From Streptomyces tateyamensis (GTDB lineage Bacteria > Actinomycetota > Actinomycetes > Streptomycetales > Streptomycetaceae), in NCBI RefSeq assembly GCF_003205575.1, contig NZ_PYBW01000021.1:1-48463 (forward strand): DNA of 48,463 nt, in the 5' to 3' direction. Made by a program: the position numbers and the translations under genes. The notes below the pieces were generated by a model, which saw nothing but the letters and a program-made list of their open reading frames with translations, did not search any database and had not been told where the DNA came from. Below are positions 41,867 to 48,463 of the stretch, piece after piece. How positions within the stretch are numbered: the stretch's first letter is position 1; the number at the start of each line of letters is the position of its first letter.

Positions 41867-42206
41867 GAATCCGTCCTGATGTCACACCCGGCGTGCTGTG
41901 GGACACCCGGGCGGGGCAGTAGCGGCGTGCTGGCCTCCCCCGGGCGGGACCGGCACCAACCGCAGTGATGTCGACCCGAATCGAGGGGAGCTCCGCCGTG
42001 CAGCCGACGGCTGCTGGCGCACACTATACAAACGGAGCCCCTGATGCGGCAGGCAGGGGCGGACAGTAGACGGATGTTCGGTGTACTTGTGGTAGTTCGT
42101 CCCGCGATATCGACTTGACCTTTTACCGAAGCGGCACTCTGGCTCCGTTAACTACTCGCCGGTAGGGTGACTCCACCCCTGAACCGAGTAGAGACGAGTG
42201 CTTCGC
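41867..42206. other. divergent region upstream of the double MarR gene
   Basis: This 340-base region is less GC-rich than the genes around it. On the minus strand TATAGT (42023-42028), with TGCCGC 17 bases upstream, is a candidate promoter for the MarR gene. On the plus strand TAGGGT before the fabG-like gene is a weak -10. No clear inverted operator was found and no gene. Confidence 0.4.
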
Positions 42207-42974
42207 ATGACCGAGCAGAGCAGCAGCCAGCAGGTCGCCGTCGTCACCGGTGCCGCGCGCGGCATCGGCGCCGCCACCGCACTGCGGCTGGCCGCCGACG
42301 GGTACGCGGTCGCCGTGGTCGACCTCGAGGAGTCGGCCGGCCGGGAGACCGTGGAGAAGATCATCGCGAACGGCGGGCGGGCCCTGGCCGTCGGCGCGGA
42401 CGTATCCGACGAGGCCCAGGTCGAGGCGGCCGTGGCGCGGATCGCCGCCGAGCTCGGCGCCCCGGTGGTGCTGGTCAACAACGCCGGCGTGCTGCGCGAC
42501 AACCTGCTGTTCAAGATGTCCGCGGCGGACTGGGACACCGTGCTGAACGTGCACCTGCGCGGTGCCTTCCTGATGACCCGGGCCTGCCAGAAGCACATGG
42601 TGGACGCCGGCTTCGGCCGGATCGTGAACCTCTCCTCCTCCTCGGCCCAGGGCAACCGCGGCCAGGCCAACTACTCCGCCGCCAAGGCGGGCCTGCAGGG
42701 CTTCACCAAGACCCTGGCGATCGAGCTGGGCAAGTTCGGCATCACCGCCAACGCGGTGGCCCCGGGCTTCATCGCCACCGACATGACCGCCGCCACCGCG
42801 GCCCGGGTGGGCATGGAGTTCGAGGCGTTCAAGCAGGCGGCCGCCTCGCAGATCCCGGTCAACCGGGTCGGCGTGCCCGAGGACATCGCCCACACCATCT
42901 CCTTCCTCACCAGCAAGGGCGCCGGTTTCGTCAGCGGTCAGGTGATTTACGTCGCCGGCGGCCCGCTCGACTAG
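42207..42974 (+). CDS. FabG-like 3-oxoacyl-ACP reductase / SDR
   Basis: The 255-residue classical SDR has TGAARGIG, NNAG, the catalytic serine in NLSSSSAQGN, and YSAAK. It probably reduces a 3-oxoacyl thioester with NADPH. The ATG at 42207 was preferred to the GTG three codons upstream. It is divergent from the double MarR regulator, a possible controller. No other fatty-acid genes are nearby. Confidence 0.9.
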   Translation: MTEQSSSQQVAVVTGAARGIGAATALRLAADGYAVAVVDLEESAGRETVEKIIANGGRALAVGADVSDEAQVEAAVARIAAELGAPVVLVNNAGVLRDNLLFKMSAADWDTVLNVHLRGAFLMTRACQKHMVDAGFGRIVNLSSSSAQGNRGQANYSAAKAGLQGFTKTLAIELGKFGITANAVAPGFIATDMTAATAARVGMEFEAFKQAAASQIPVNRVGVPEDIAHTISFLTSKGAGFVSGQVIYVAGGPLD

Positions 42975-42988
42975 TCATTCCTGCGTAG

Positions 42989-43025
42989 CGTCCCTGGTCA
43001 CCCGTCGCCCCGGTGGCCAGGGACG
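42989..43025 (+). terminator. hairpin after the fabG-like gene
   Basis: A 14-bp stem with one G-T pair (42989-43002 with 43012-43025) and a 9-base loop begins 15 bases after the stop. Confidence 0.8.
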
Positions 43026-43230
43026 TTGCGTATTCATCCGGTCGTCGGACCGGATGACCAGCTCGCGCCCCGGCGCGCCCCGGGAGGCGGGGGCGCACTC
43101 CGTCCGCTCCCACTCACCCCTCACGCCACCAGGGTTTTCCGGTCGAACAATTGACACTCCGTCGCCCGGATGATCGTGCGCTGTCTATGCTGCTGTCAGG
43201 ACCCAGGCAACCGGGACGAGGGCGGGACTC

Positions 43231-44070
43231 ATGGAGAACGACGTCAGCTGGATGGCCACCGACTGGACCGAGGAGGAGCGGCCGGCCACCGATCTGCGCC
43301 CCGAGATGCCGCACCCGGCCCGGATCTACAACTACTTCCTGGGCGGCAAGGACAACTTCCCCGCCGACCGGGCCGCCGCCGAGCAGATGATCGCCGTCGC
43401 CCCGCGGACCCCCGGCGCGGCCAAGGCCAACCGGGCCTTCCTGCAGCGGGCCGTGCGCTTCGTCGCCGGCCAGGGCATCGACCAGTTCCTGGACATCGGC
43501 ACCGGCATCCCCACCGCGGGCAACACCCACGAGGTGGCCCAGCAGGTGAACCCCAAGGCCGGCGTGGTATACGTGGACAACGACCCGATCGTGCTGGCGC
43601 ACGCCCGGGCCCTGATGGCCGGGGCCGGCCACGGCGCCACCGCGGTGATCCAGGCCGACCTGCGCGAGCCCGCCGCGATCCTGGCCGACCCCCGGGTCCA
43701 CGAGGTGCTCGACTTCGACCGGCCGGTGGCCCTGATGCTGGTCGCGGTGCTGCACTTCGTCGACGAGGAACTGGACCCGTACGGCCTGGTCGCCACCCTG
43801 CTCGAGGCACTGCCCTCCGGCAGCTACCTGATCCTGTCGCACGCCACCGGCGACTTCGACCCGCCGGCCACCGCCGAGGCGGGCAAGCAGATCTACAAGA
43901 AGGCCGCCGCCCAGGTCAGTCCGCGCACCCGCGAGCAGGTGGCCCGGTTCACGGCGGGCCTGGAGGAGGTCGAGCCGGGTCTGGTGGCGCTCTCCCGGTG
44001 GCGACCGGAGTCGGCCGAGCAGGCCGAGGTCTGGGCGCCGGGCTACGCGGTGGTCGCCCGCAAGCCCTGA
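43231..44070 (+). CDS. S-adenosylmethionine-dependent methyltransferase of the DUF574 family
   Basis: The 279-residue protein has the family's N-terminal signature PHPARIYNYFLGGKDNFPAD and the SAM-binding loop FLDIGTGIPTAGNTHEVA, then YVDNDPIVLAHARA and HFVDEE. This family is much expanded in Streptomyces and no general substrate is known. The ATG at 43231 is the first in frame after the promoter-like gap. A small zinc-ribbon gene converges on it. Confidence 0.9.
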   Translation: MENDVSWMATDWTEEERPATDLRPEMPHPARIYNYFLGGKDNFPADRAAAEQMIAVAPRTPGAAKANRAFLQRAVRFVAGQGIDQFLDIGTGIPTAGNTHEVAQQVNPKAGVVYVDNDPIVLAHARALMAGAGHGATAVIQADLREPAAILADPRVHEVLDFDRPVALMLVAVLHFVDEELDPYGLVATLLEALPSGSYLILSHATGDFDPPATAEAGKQIYKKAAAQVSPRTREQVARFTAGLEEVEPGLVALSRWRPESAEQAEVWAPGYAVVARKP

Positions 44071-44082
44071 GGCGGCGGGCCG

Positions 44083-44289
44083 TCAGTACTGCTCCGTCAG
44101 CGCCCGCAGCCGGGCCGCCTCCGCGGCCATGGCGGCCCGCTCGGCGCGCCGCCGCTTGCGCGCCTCGTCCGCGCCGAGCGGCTCCACCACGTGGAAGCAG
44201 GCCCCGCAGACGTAGCCGCCCTGCGGCCCCTCGGACACCGACGTCCCGCAGGACGCGCAGTACCTGGAGTAGGTGACGGTAGCAGCCAT
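44083..44289 (-). CDS. small zinc-ribbon protein
   Basis: The 68-residue protein has two CxxC pairs (C11/C14 and C28/C31) and an Ala/Arg-rich helical tail (EARKRRRAERAAMAAEAARL). It looks like a free-standing zinc ribbon that may bind nucleic acid or a ribosome component. The function is unknown. ATG at 44289. Confidence 0.75.
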   Translation of the reverse strand: MAATVTYSRYCASCGTSVSEGPQGGYVCGACFHVVEPLGADEARKRRRAERAAMAAEAARLRALTEQY

Positions 44290-44370
44290 GGAGACCTCGC
44301 ATCGGGTACGAAGAGTGGCTCCACGGTAGCGTTTTGACCGTACATCAGCAAAGAGCGACCTGATGGACGA

Positions 44371-44619
44371 TCAAGCGTCCACGGGGTGACTGGTGGCGAT
44401 CGACCCGGTGCCGTCGCAGGTCCGGCAGGGTTCCTCGCGGTACGCGTGCTTGCTGCCGTCGGCCGAAACCCGGAAGCGCGTGTACGTACCGGTGCCCGCA
44501 CACAGGAAGCAGTTGCCGCCGCCGTCGCGCTCGGTCGTTCCGGTGCCCTTGCAGGTCCGGCACTGCAGGCCGGCCAGTCGACCGGTCCCGGTGCAGATGG
44601 TGCACACCGCGATACTCAC
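44371..44619 (-). CDS. stand-alone DnaJ-type CxxCxGxG zinc-finger protein
   Basis: The 82-residue protein has four CxxCxGxG repeats (cysteines at 6/9, 20/23, 37/40, 65/68), the zinc-binding module of DnaJ, but no J domain or substrate-binding domain. The GTG at 44619 has GGAGGAG about 6 bases upstream. It may be a thiol or protein-folding accessory. It is divergent from the DUF6343 gene across a paired GGGTACCC palindrome region. Confidence 0.82.
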   Translation of the reverse strand: MSIAVCTICTGTGRLAGLQCRTCKGTGTTERDGGGNCFLCAGTGTYTRFRVSADGSKHAYREEPCRTCDGTGSIATSHPVDA

Positions 44620-44662
44620 GCCCGCTCCTCCGCTCACTCGCCCGGATGCCCCGGACCACGAA

Positions 44663-44698
44663 GGGTACCCGGATTAACCTGGAGGTGTCCGGGTACCC
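44663..44698. promoter_or_regulatory. paired GGGTACCC palindromes in a divergent promoter
   Basis: Two GGGTACCC palindromes lie at 44663-44670 and 44691-44698, 28 bases apart, with CCGG flanks and an AT-containing GGATTAACC between them. They sit between the zinc-finger gene and the DUF6343 gene. The regulator is unknown. Confidence 0.55.
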
Positions 44699-44722
44699 GG
44701 GTAACGGACGGAGGTGGTCCGG

Positions 44723-44998
44723 GTGCGCAACGCCACCACACCGCGCCGCTGGCGCAGCGGGACCGAACCGCGGTTCGCCCGCAGCGACCTGAAGCTGCGG
44801 TTCCTGCTCTCGGTGCTCTTCACACCGTTCTTCGCGCTGATCACCGCGGCCTTCGCCACCGGCGCCGCGCTGGCGGGGCCGGCCAGCGTGCCCGCCCGCA
44901 GCACGCTGATCGGCTTCGCGGCGGTCTGCTTCGCGCTGACCGTCTTCGCCGCCGTCGACCTCTACGTCGTGATCCGCCGCCGGCGGGTCGAGCTCTGA
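44723..44998 (+). CDS. DUF6343 family membrane protein
   Basis: The 91-residue protein starts with a basic RWRSGTEPRFARSDLKLRF motif and has two membrane segments. I recognise the type as DUF6343; its function is unknown. The GTG at 44723 has GGAGGT 7 bases upstream; a GTG at 44714 is less well supported. It is convergent with the aminotransferase gene, 22 bases away, with no obvious terminator. Confidence 0.78.
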   Translation: MRNATTPRRWRSGTEPRFARSDLKLRFLLSVLFTPFFALITAAFATGAALAGPASVPARSTLIGFAAVCFALTVFAAVDLYVVIRRRRVEL

Positions 44999-45020
44999 AC
45001 CGTCAGTGGTCCTCGACGCC

Positions 45021-46421
45021 TCAGCGGTTCCCGACCGCCTGCCTGACCAGCGTCTTGCCGAAGTCCCACATCAGCCCGCTGCCCCGGTGCGCGTCGTCCA
45101 TCACGTCGCAGAACGCGTCGACGAACCGGTCCACCTCGCGCTCGGTGATGATCAGCGGCGGGATCAGCTTGATCACCTCCAGGTGGTCACCGGAGACCTG
45201 GGTCAGGATCCGGTGCCGCTGCAGCAGCGGGACCACCACCATCTGGGCGAACAGCCCCTTGCGGGCCGCCTGCAGCGCCGTCCAGCCGGTGCGCAGCTTG
45301 AGCGACTTGGGCCGGCCGAACTCGATGCCGATCATCAGCCCACGCCCGCGCACCTCGGCCAGCATCTCGTACTTCTCCCCCAGCGCGGCCAGCCGGGAGC
45401 GGAACAGCTCGCCCACCACCCGGGCGTTCTCCACCACCCGCTCGTCCTTCATCACCTTCAGGGTGGCCAGGCCCGCCGCCATCGCCTGCGCGTTGGACCC
45501 GAAGCTGGCCGAGTGCACCAGCACCCGGTCCATCGAGGAGTAGACCTTCTCGAAGATCCAGTTCTTGCCCAGGGTGGCGCCGATCGGCACGTAGCCGCCG
45601 GACAGCGCCTTGGCCGCGCAGACCAGGTCGGGCTGCACCCCCGGCTCGTCCTGGTAGGCGAAGAACGCGCCGGTGCGGCCGATCCCGGTCTGCACCTCGT
45701 CGCAGATCAGCAGCGCCTTTTGCTCGTGCAGCAGCGCCTGGGCGGCGGCCAGCCAGCCGGGCGGGGCAGCGTGCACGCCCTTGCCCTGGATCGGCTCGAC
45801 GATCAGCGCCGCCACGTCGCCCTTGCGCAGCTCGCGCTGGAGCGCGGCCAGGTCGCCGAGCGCGATCGCGGTGTCCGGCAGCAGCGGGTCGAAGCCCTTG
45901 CGGAAGCCGGCCTCGCCGTTGACCGAGAGCGAGCCGGTGGTCAGGCCGTGGAAGGCGTGGTCGCAGAAGAGGATCCGCTTCTTCCCCGTCGCGTACCGGG
46001 CGAACTTCAGCGCCGTCTCGACCGCCTCGGTGCCGCTGTTGCCGAAGAACACCCGGTCCATCCCCGGGGTCAGCGCCAGCAGCTCCTCGGCCAGCAGGCC
46101 CGGCAGCGGGGGGCAGTCGAACCTGGTCAGGTCCGGCAGGTCGAGGTCCATCACCTGCTGGACGGCATCGCGCACCACCGGGTGGTGGCGGCCCAGCGCG
46201 AAGATGCCGAAGCCGGCCAGCATGTCCAGGTAGTCGTTGCCCTCGGCGTCGTAGAAGTACGCGCCTTCGGCCCGCTCGTAGGTCTTGTCGAAGCCGATGG
46301 TGTGCAGCATCCGGGGCAGCTGCGGATTGAGGTGACGGGCATGCAGCTCGTACCGCTCCCCGCCGCGCGCGGCCAGCAGCGCGGCGAGGTCCATGGCTCC
46401 GTCTGGTCGGTCAGCTGGCAC
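45021..46421 (-). CDS. hpnO: class III aminotransferase of hopanoid side-chain synthesis (HpnO-like)
   Basis: The 466-residue PLP enzyme has [30 protein letters not shown] and the cofactor lysine in AAKALSGGY. Its position after dxs and ispG matches the Streptomyces hopanoid cluster, where this enzyme makes aminobacteriohopanetriol. GTG at 46421 overlaps dxs by 11 bases; ATG at 46394 ([11 protein letters not shown]) is an alternative. The hopene cyclase genes would lie beyond the right edge. Confidence 0.88.
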   Translation of the reverse strand: MPADRPDGAMDLAALLAARGGERYELHARHLNPQLPRMLHTIGFDKTYERAEGAYFYDAEGNDYLDMLAGFGIFALGRHHPVVRDAVQQVMDLDLPDLTRFDCPPLPGLLAEELLALTPGMDRVFFGNSGTEAVETALKFARYATGKKRILFCDHAFHGLTTGSLSVNGEAGFRKGFDPLLPDTAIALGDLAALQRELRKGDVAALIVEPIQGKGVHAAPPGWLAAAQALLHEQKALLICDEVQTGIGRTGAFFAYQDEPGVQPDLVCAAKALSGGYVPIGATLGKNWIFEKVYSSMDRVLVHSASFGSNAQAMAAGLATLKVMKDERVVENARVVGELFRSRLAALGEKYEMLAEVRGRGLMIGIEFGRPKSLKLRTGWTALQAARKGLFAQMVVVPLLQRHRILTQVSGDHLEVIKLIPPLIITEREVDRFVDAFCDVMDDAHRGSGLMWDFGKTLVRQAVGNR

Positions 46422-48333
46422 GGGGCTCGTTCACTCCTCGGTCGGTCAGTAGGTGCTTGGCGAAGGCGGCGGCCTGGGCGGCGATGCCGGTGCCGGTGAG
46501 GCCGGCCTCCTCCATGATCTCTCCCCGCCCGGCGTGCTCCAGGAACTCCTGACGCAGCCCCAGATCGCGCAGCGGGGTGTCCACGTCGGCGTCGCGCAGC
46601 GCCTGCGCGACGGCTGCGCCCACGCCACCGGCCCGGCCGTTGTCCTCGACCGTGACCACCAGCTGGTGGGCGGCGGCCAGCTTGACCAGGGCCGGGTCGA
46701 CCGGCTTGACCCAGCGCGGGTCGACCACCGTGGTGGCGAAGCCGTCGGCGGTGAGCAGCGCGGCCGCGTCCAGGCAGGCGCCGGCCATGGTGCCGACCGA
46801 GACCAGCAGGATCTGCTGGCCGGTGCGGCCGGGCACGCCGGTCCGCTGCAGCACGTCCACCCCGCCGAGGTGCTCCACCGCCGGGTGCACCGGGGCGATC
46901 TCGCCCTTGGGGAATCGGACCACGGTCGGCGCGTCGGTCACCTCCAGCGCCTCGCGCAGCTGGGCCTTGAGCTGCTCGGCGTCGCGCGGGGCGGCCAGCC
47001 GCAGGCCGGGCACCACCTGCAGGATCGACATGTCCCACATGCCGTTGTGCGAGGCGCCGTCGTTCCCGGTGACGCCGGCCCGGTCCAGCACGAAGGTGAC
47101 GCCGAGCCTGTGCAGCGCCACGTCCATCAGCACCTGGTCGAACGCCCGGTTGAGGAAGGTCGCGTAGACGGCGACCACCGGGTGCAGCCCCGCCGTGGCC
47201 AGGCCGGCGGCGCTGGCCACCGCATGCTGCTCGGCGATGCCCACGTCGAAGATCCGCTGCGGGAAGGCCTTGGCGAACGGCGCCAGGCCCACCGGCTGCA
47301 GCATCGCCGCGGTGATCGCCACCACGTCCGGCCGCTGGGTGCCGACCGCGAGCATCTCCTCGCCGAAGACCGACGTCCACGAGGTGCCGCCGCCGGGCGA
47401 CAGCGGCAGGCAGGTGTACGGGTCCATCGCGCCGACCGCGTGGAACCGGTCCGCCTCGTCCAGCTCGGCGGGGCGGTAGCCGCGGCCCTTGACGGTCAGG
47501 CAGTGCACGATCACCGGGCCGCCGAAGCCGCGCGCCTTGCGCAGCGCGGACTCCACGGCGGCGATGTCGTGCCCGTCGATCGGGCCGAGGTACTTCAGCC
47601 CGAGGTCCTCGAACATGCCCTGCGGGGCGAAGGAGTCCTTGAATCCCTTCTTCGCGCCGTGCAGCGCCTCGAAGATCGGCTGGCCGACCACCGGGGTGCG
47701 CTGCAGCGCCTCCTTGCCCCAGGACAGGAAGCGCTCGTAGCCCTGGGTGGTGCGCAGCGTGCTGAGGTGGTTGGCCAGGCCGCCGATGGTCTTGGCGTAC
47801 GAGCGCTCGTTGTCGTTGACCACGATGACCAGCGGGCGGTCCTGGGCCTCGGCGATGTTGTTCATCGCCTCCCAGGCGAGGCCGCCGGTGAGCGCGCCGT
47901 CGCCGATCACCGCGACGGTCTGGCGGTCCCGGCGGCCCTGGAGCTGGTGCGCCTTGGCGATCCCGTCGGCGTAGCTGAGCACGGTGGAGGCGTGCGAGTT
48001 CTCGATCACGTCGTGCTCGGACTCGGCCCGGGACGGGTAGCCGGACAGGCCGCCCTTGGCGCGCAGCCGGCTGAAGTCCTGCCGACCGGTCAGCAGCTTG
48101 TGCACGTAGGCCTGGTGCCCGGTGTCGAACAGGATCCGGTCCCGCGGCGAGTCGAAGACCCGGTGCAGCGCGATGGTCAGCTCCACCACCCCGAGGTTGG
48201 GGCCCAGGTGGCCGCCGGTGCGCGAGACCGCCTCGATCAGGAAGTCGCGGATCTCCTGGGAGAGTTCCGGCAGGCTGTTGGCCGGCAGCCGCTTGAGGTC
48301 GGCCGGGCTCTGGACGGAGGACAGCAGTGACAT
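46411..48333 (-). CDS. dxs: 1-deoxy-D-xylulose-5-phosphate synthase
   Basis: The 640-residue transketolase-like enzyme makes DXP from pyruvate and glyceraldehyde 3-phosphate, the entry to the MEP isoprenoid pathway. It has the thiamine-diphosphate motif [16 protein letters not shown] (from 144), [15 protein letters not shown] and the catalytic glutamate in IAEQHAVA (near 370). As part of the ispG-dxs-hpnO unit it is probably the hopanoid-dedicated copy; a second dxs elsewhere is common in Streptomyces. ATG at 48333, 38 bases after ispG. Confidence 0.95.
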   Translation of the reverse strand: MSLLSSVQSPADLKRLPANSLPELSQEIRDFLIEAVSRTGGHLGPNLGVVELTIALHRVFDSPRDRILFDTGHQAYVHKLLTGRQDFSRLRAKGGLSGYPSRAESEHDVIENSHASTVLSYADGIAKAHQLQGRRDRQTVAVIGDGALTGGLAWEAMNNIAEAQDRPLVIVVNDNERSYAKTIGGLANHLSTLRTTQGYERFLSWGKEALQRTPVVGQPIFEALHGAKKGFKDSFAPQGMFEDLGLKYLGPIDGHDIAAVESALRKARGFGGPVIVHCLTVKGRGYRPAELDEADRFHAVGAMDPYTCLPLSPGGGTSWTSVFGEEMLAVGTQRPDVVAITAAMLQPVGLAPFAKAFPQRIFDVGIAEQHAVASAAGLATAGLHPVVAVYATFLNRAFDQVLMDVALHRLGVTFVLDRAGVTGNDGASHNGMWDMSILQVVPGLRLAAPRDAEQLKAQLREALEVTDAPTVVRFPKGEIAPVHPAVEHLGGVDVLQRTGVPGRTGQQILLVSVGTMAGACLDAAALLTADGFATTVVDPRWVKPVDPALVKLAAAHQLVVTVEDNGRAGGVGAAVAQALRDADVDTPLRDLGLRQEFLEHAGRGEIMEEAGLTGTGIAAQAAAFAKHLLTDRGVNEPRAS

Positions 48334-48371
48334 GACTCCACCTCTCGGTCTGGCGGTGCGGGTTGGGGGGT

Positions 48372-48463
48372 TCAGCCGGCCGTGACCACGGCCGGCGCCC
48401 CGCCTGGGCCGCCCTCGGCCAGGTGCTGCTCGGCGAGCAGCATCGCCTCCTCGATCAGGGTCT
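48372..48463 (-). CDS. ispG: 4-hydroxy-3-methylbut-2-enyl diphosphate synthase, C-terminal end only
   Basis: The last 29 codons and stop of a minus-strand gene cut by the window edge read [16 protein letters not shown] and then a Gly/Ala/Val tail. The LIEEA ending is typical of IspG (GcpE), the iron-sulfur enzyme of the MEP pathway, and the position before dxs fits the hopanoid cluster. Confidence 0.8.
   Translation of the reverse strand, partial: TLIEEAMLLAEQHLAEGGPGGAPAVVTAG

Noticed and set aside
48375..48396. Inverted repeat GCCGGCCGTG/CACGGCCGGC as an ispG terminator
   Set aside because: It lies inside the last ispG codons with almost no loop, and dxs begins 38 bases after ispG, so the genes look co-transcribed.

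Overview
This is a 48.5 kb stretch of chromosome from a high-GC actinomycete, almost certainly a member of the Streptomycetaceae (Streptomyces or Kitasatospora type). The signs are GC-rich third codon positions, many GTG and some TTG starts, a conservon (cvnABCD), a WhiJ-type XRE/ATPase/DUF397 cluster, a c-di-AMP riboswitch in front of a resuscitation-promoting factor, and the ispG-dxs-aminotransferase end of a hopanoid cluster. No phage, IS element, CRISPR array or tRNA gene was seen; the content looks like ordinary chromosome.

Layout. 1-190: leader and promoter region of an rRNA operon whose 16S gene lies just left of the window, transcribed leftward. 378-3627: minus-strand operon of a DUF6421 protein, an atypical SDR and a threonine aldolase, coupled by ATGA overlaps. 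3978-5613: DUF5134 membrane protein and M56 metallopeptidase. 5681-7706: MarR regulator divergent from a DHA2-type exporter. 7835-8525: TetR regulator with its own operator. 8548-10837: XRE-DUF5753 regulator, ATPase and DUF397 protein that share a TGCACGTGCA palindrome. 11303-14178: CbiX-like protein, then rpfA (Rpf-LysM-NlpC/P60) behind a CRP-type site and a c-di-AMP riboswitch. 14359-20520: maltose/alpha-glucoside operon malE-malF-malG-aglA-malR with a MalR-type operator. 20884-23303: homogentisate pathway genes hmgA-fahA. 23458-24207: secreted G1 glutamic peptidase. 24249-28034: conservon. 28106-31403: galactose mutarotase, SHOCT and DUF6325 proteins and a serine hydrolase. 31457-33331: Nudix hydrolase, then a Tat-exported molybdoenzyme with a cytochrome b partner. 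33451-36216: TetR regulator and an unrecognised protein with seven DPF motifs and an 84-bp tandem repeat. 36302-39498: gluABCD-type amino-acid ABC importer. 39548-44998: LapA protein, aldo/keto reductase, a tandemly duplicated MarR protein, FabG-like SDR, S-adenosylmethionine methyltransferase, two small zinc-finger proteins and DUF6343. 45021-48463: aminotransferase (hpnO-like), dxs and the end of ispG.

The themes are carbon uptake and breakdown (maltose, glutamate, tyrosine via homogentisate), developmental and cell-wall regulation (conservon, WhiJ-type cluster, rpfA) and isoprenoid/hopanoid supply. The best candidates for something undescribed are the DPF-repeat protein (34297-36216), the DUF6421-SDR-threonine aldolase operon, the single-chain double MarR regulator, and the palindrome linking the members of the XRE/ATPase/DUF397 cluster. 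Where I say a motif is conserved or a family is known, this is from memory; no search was run.
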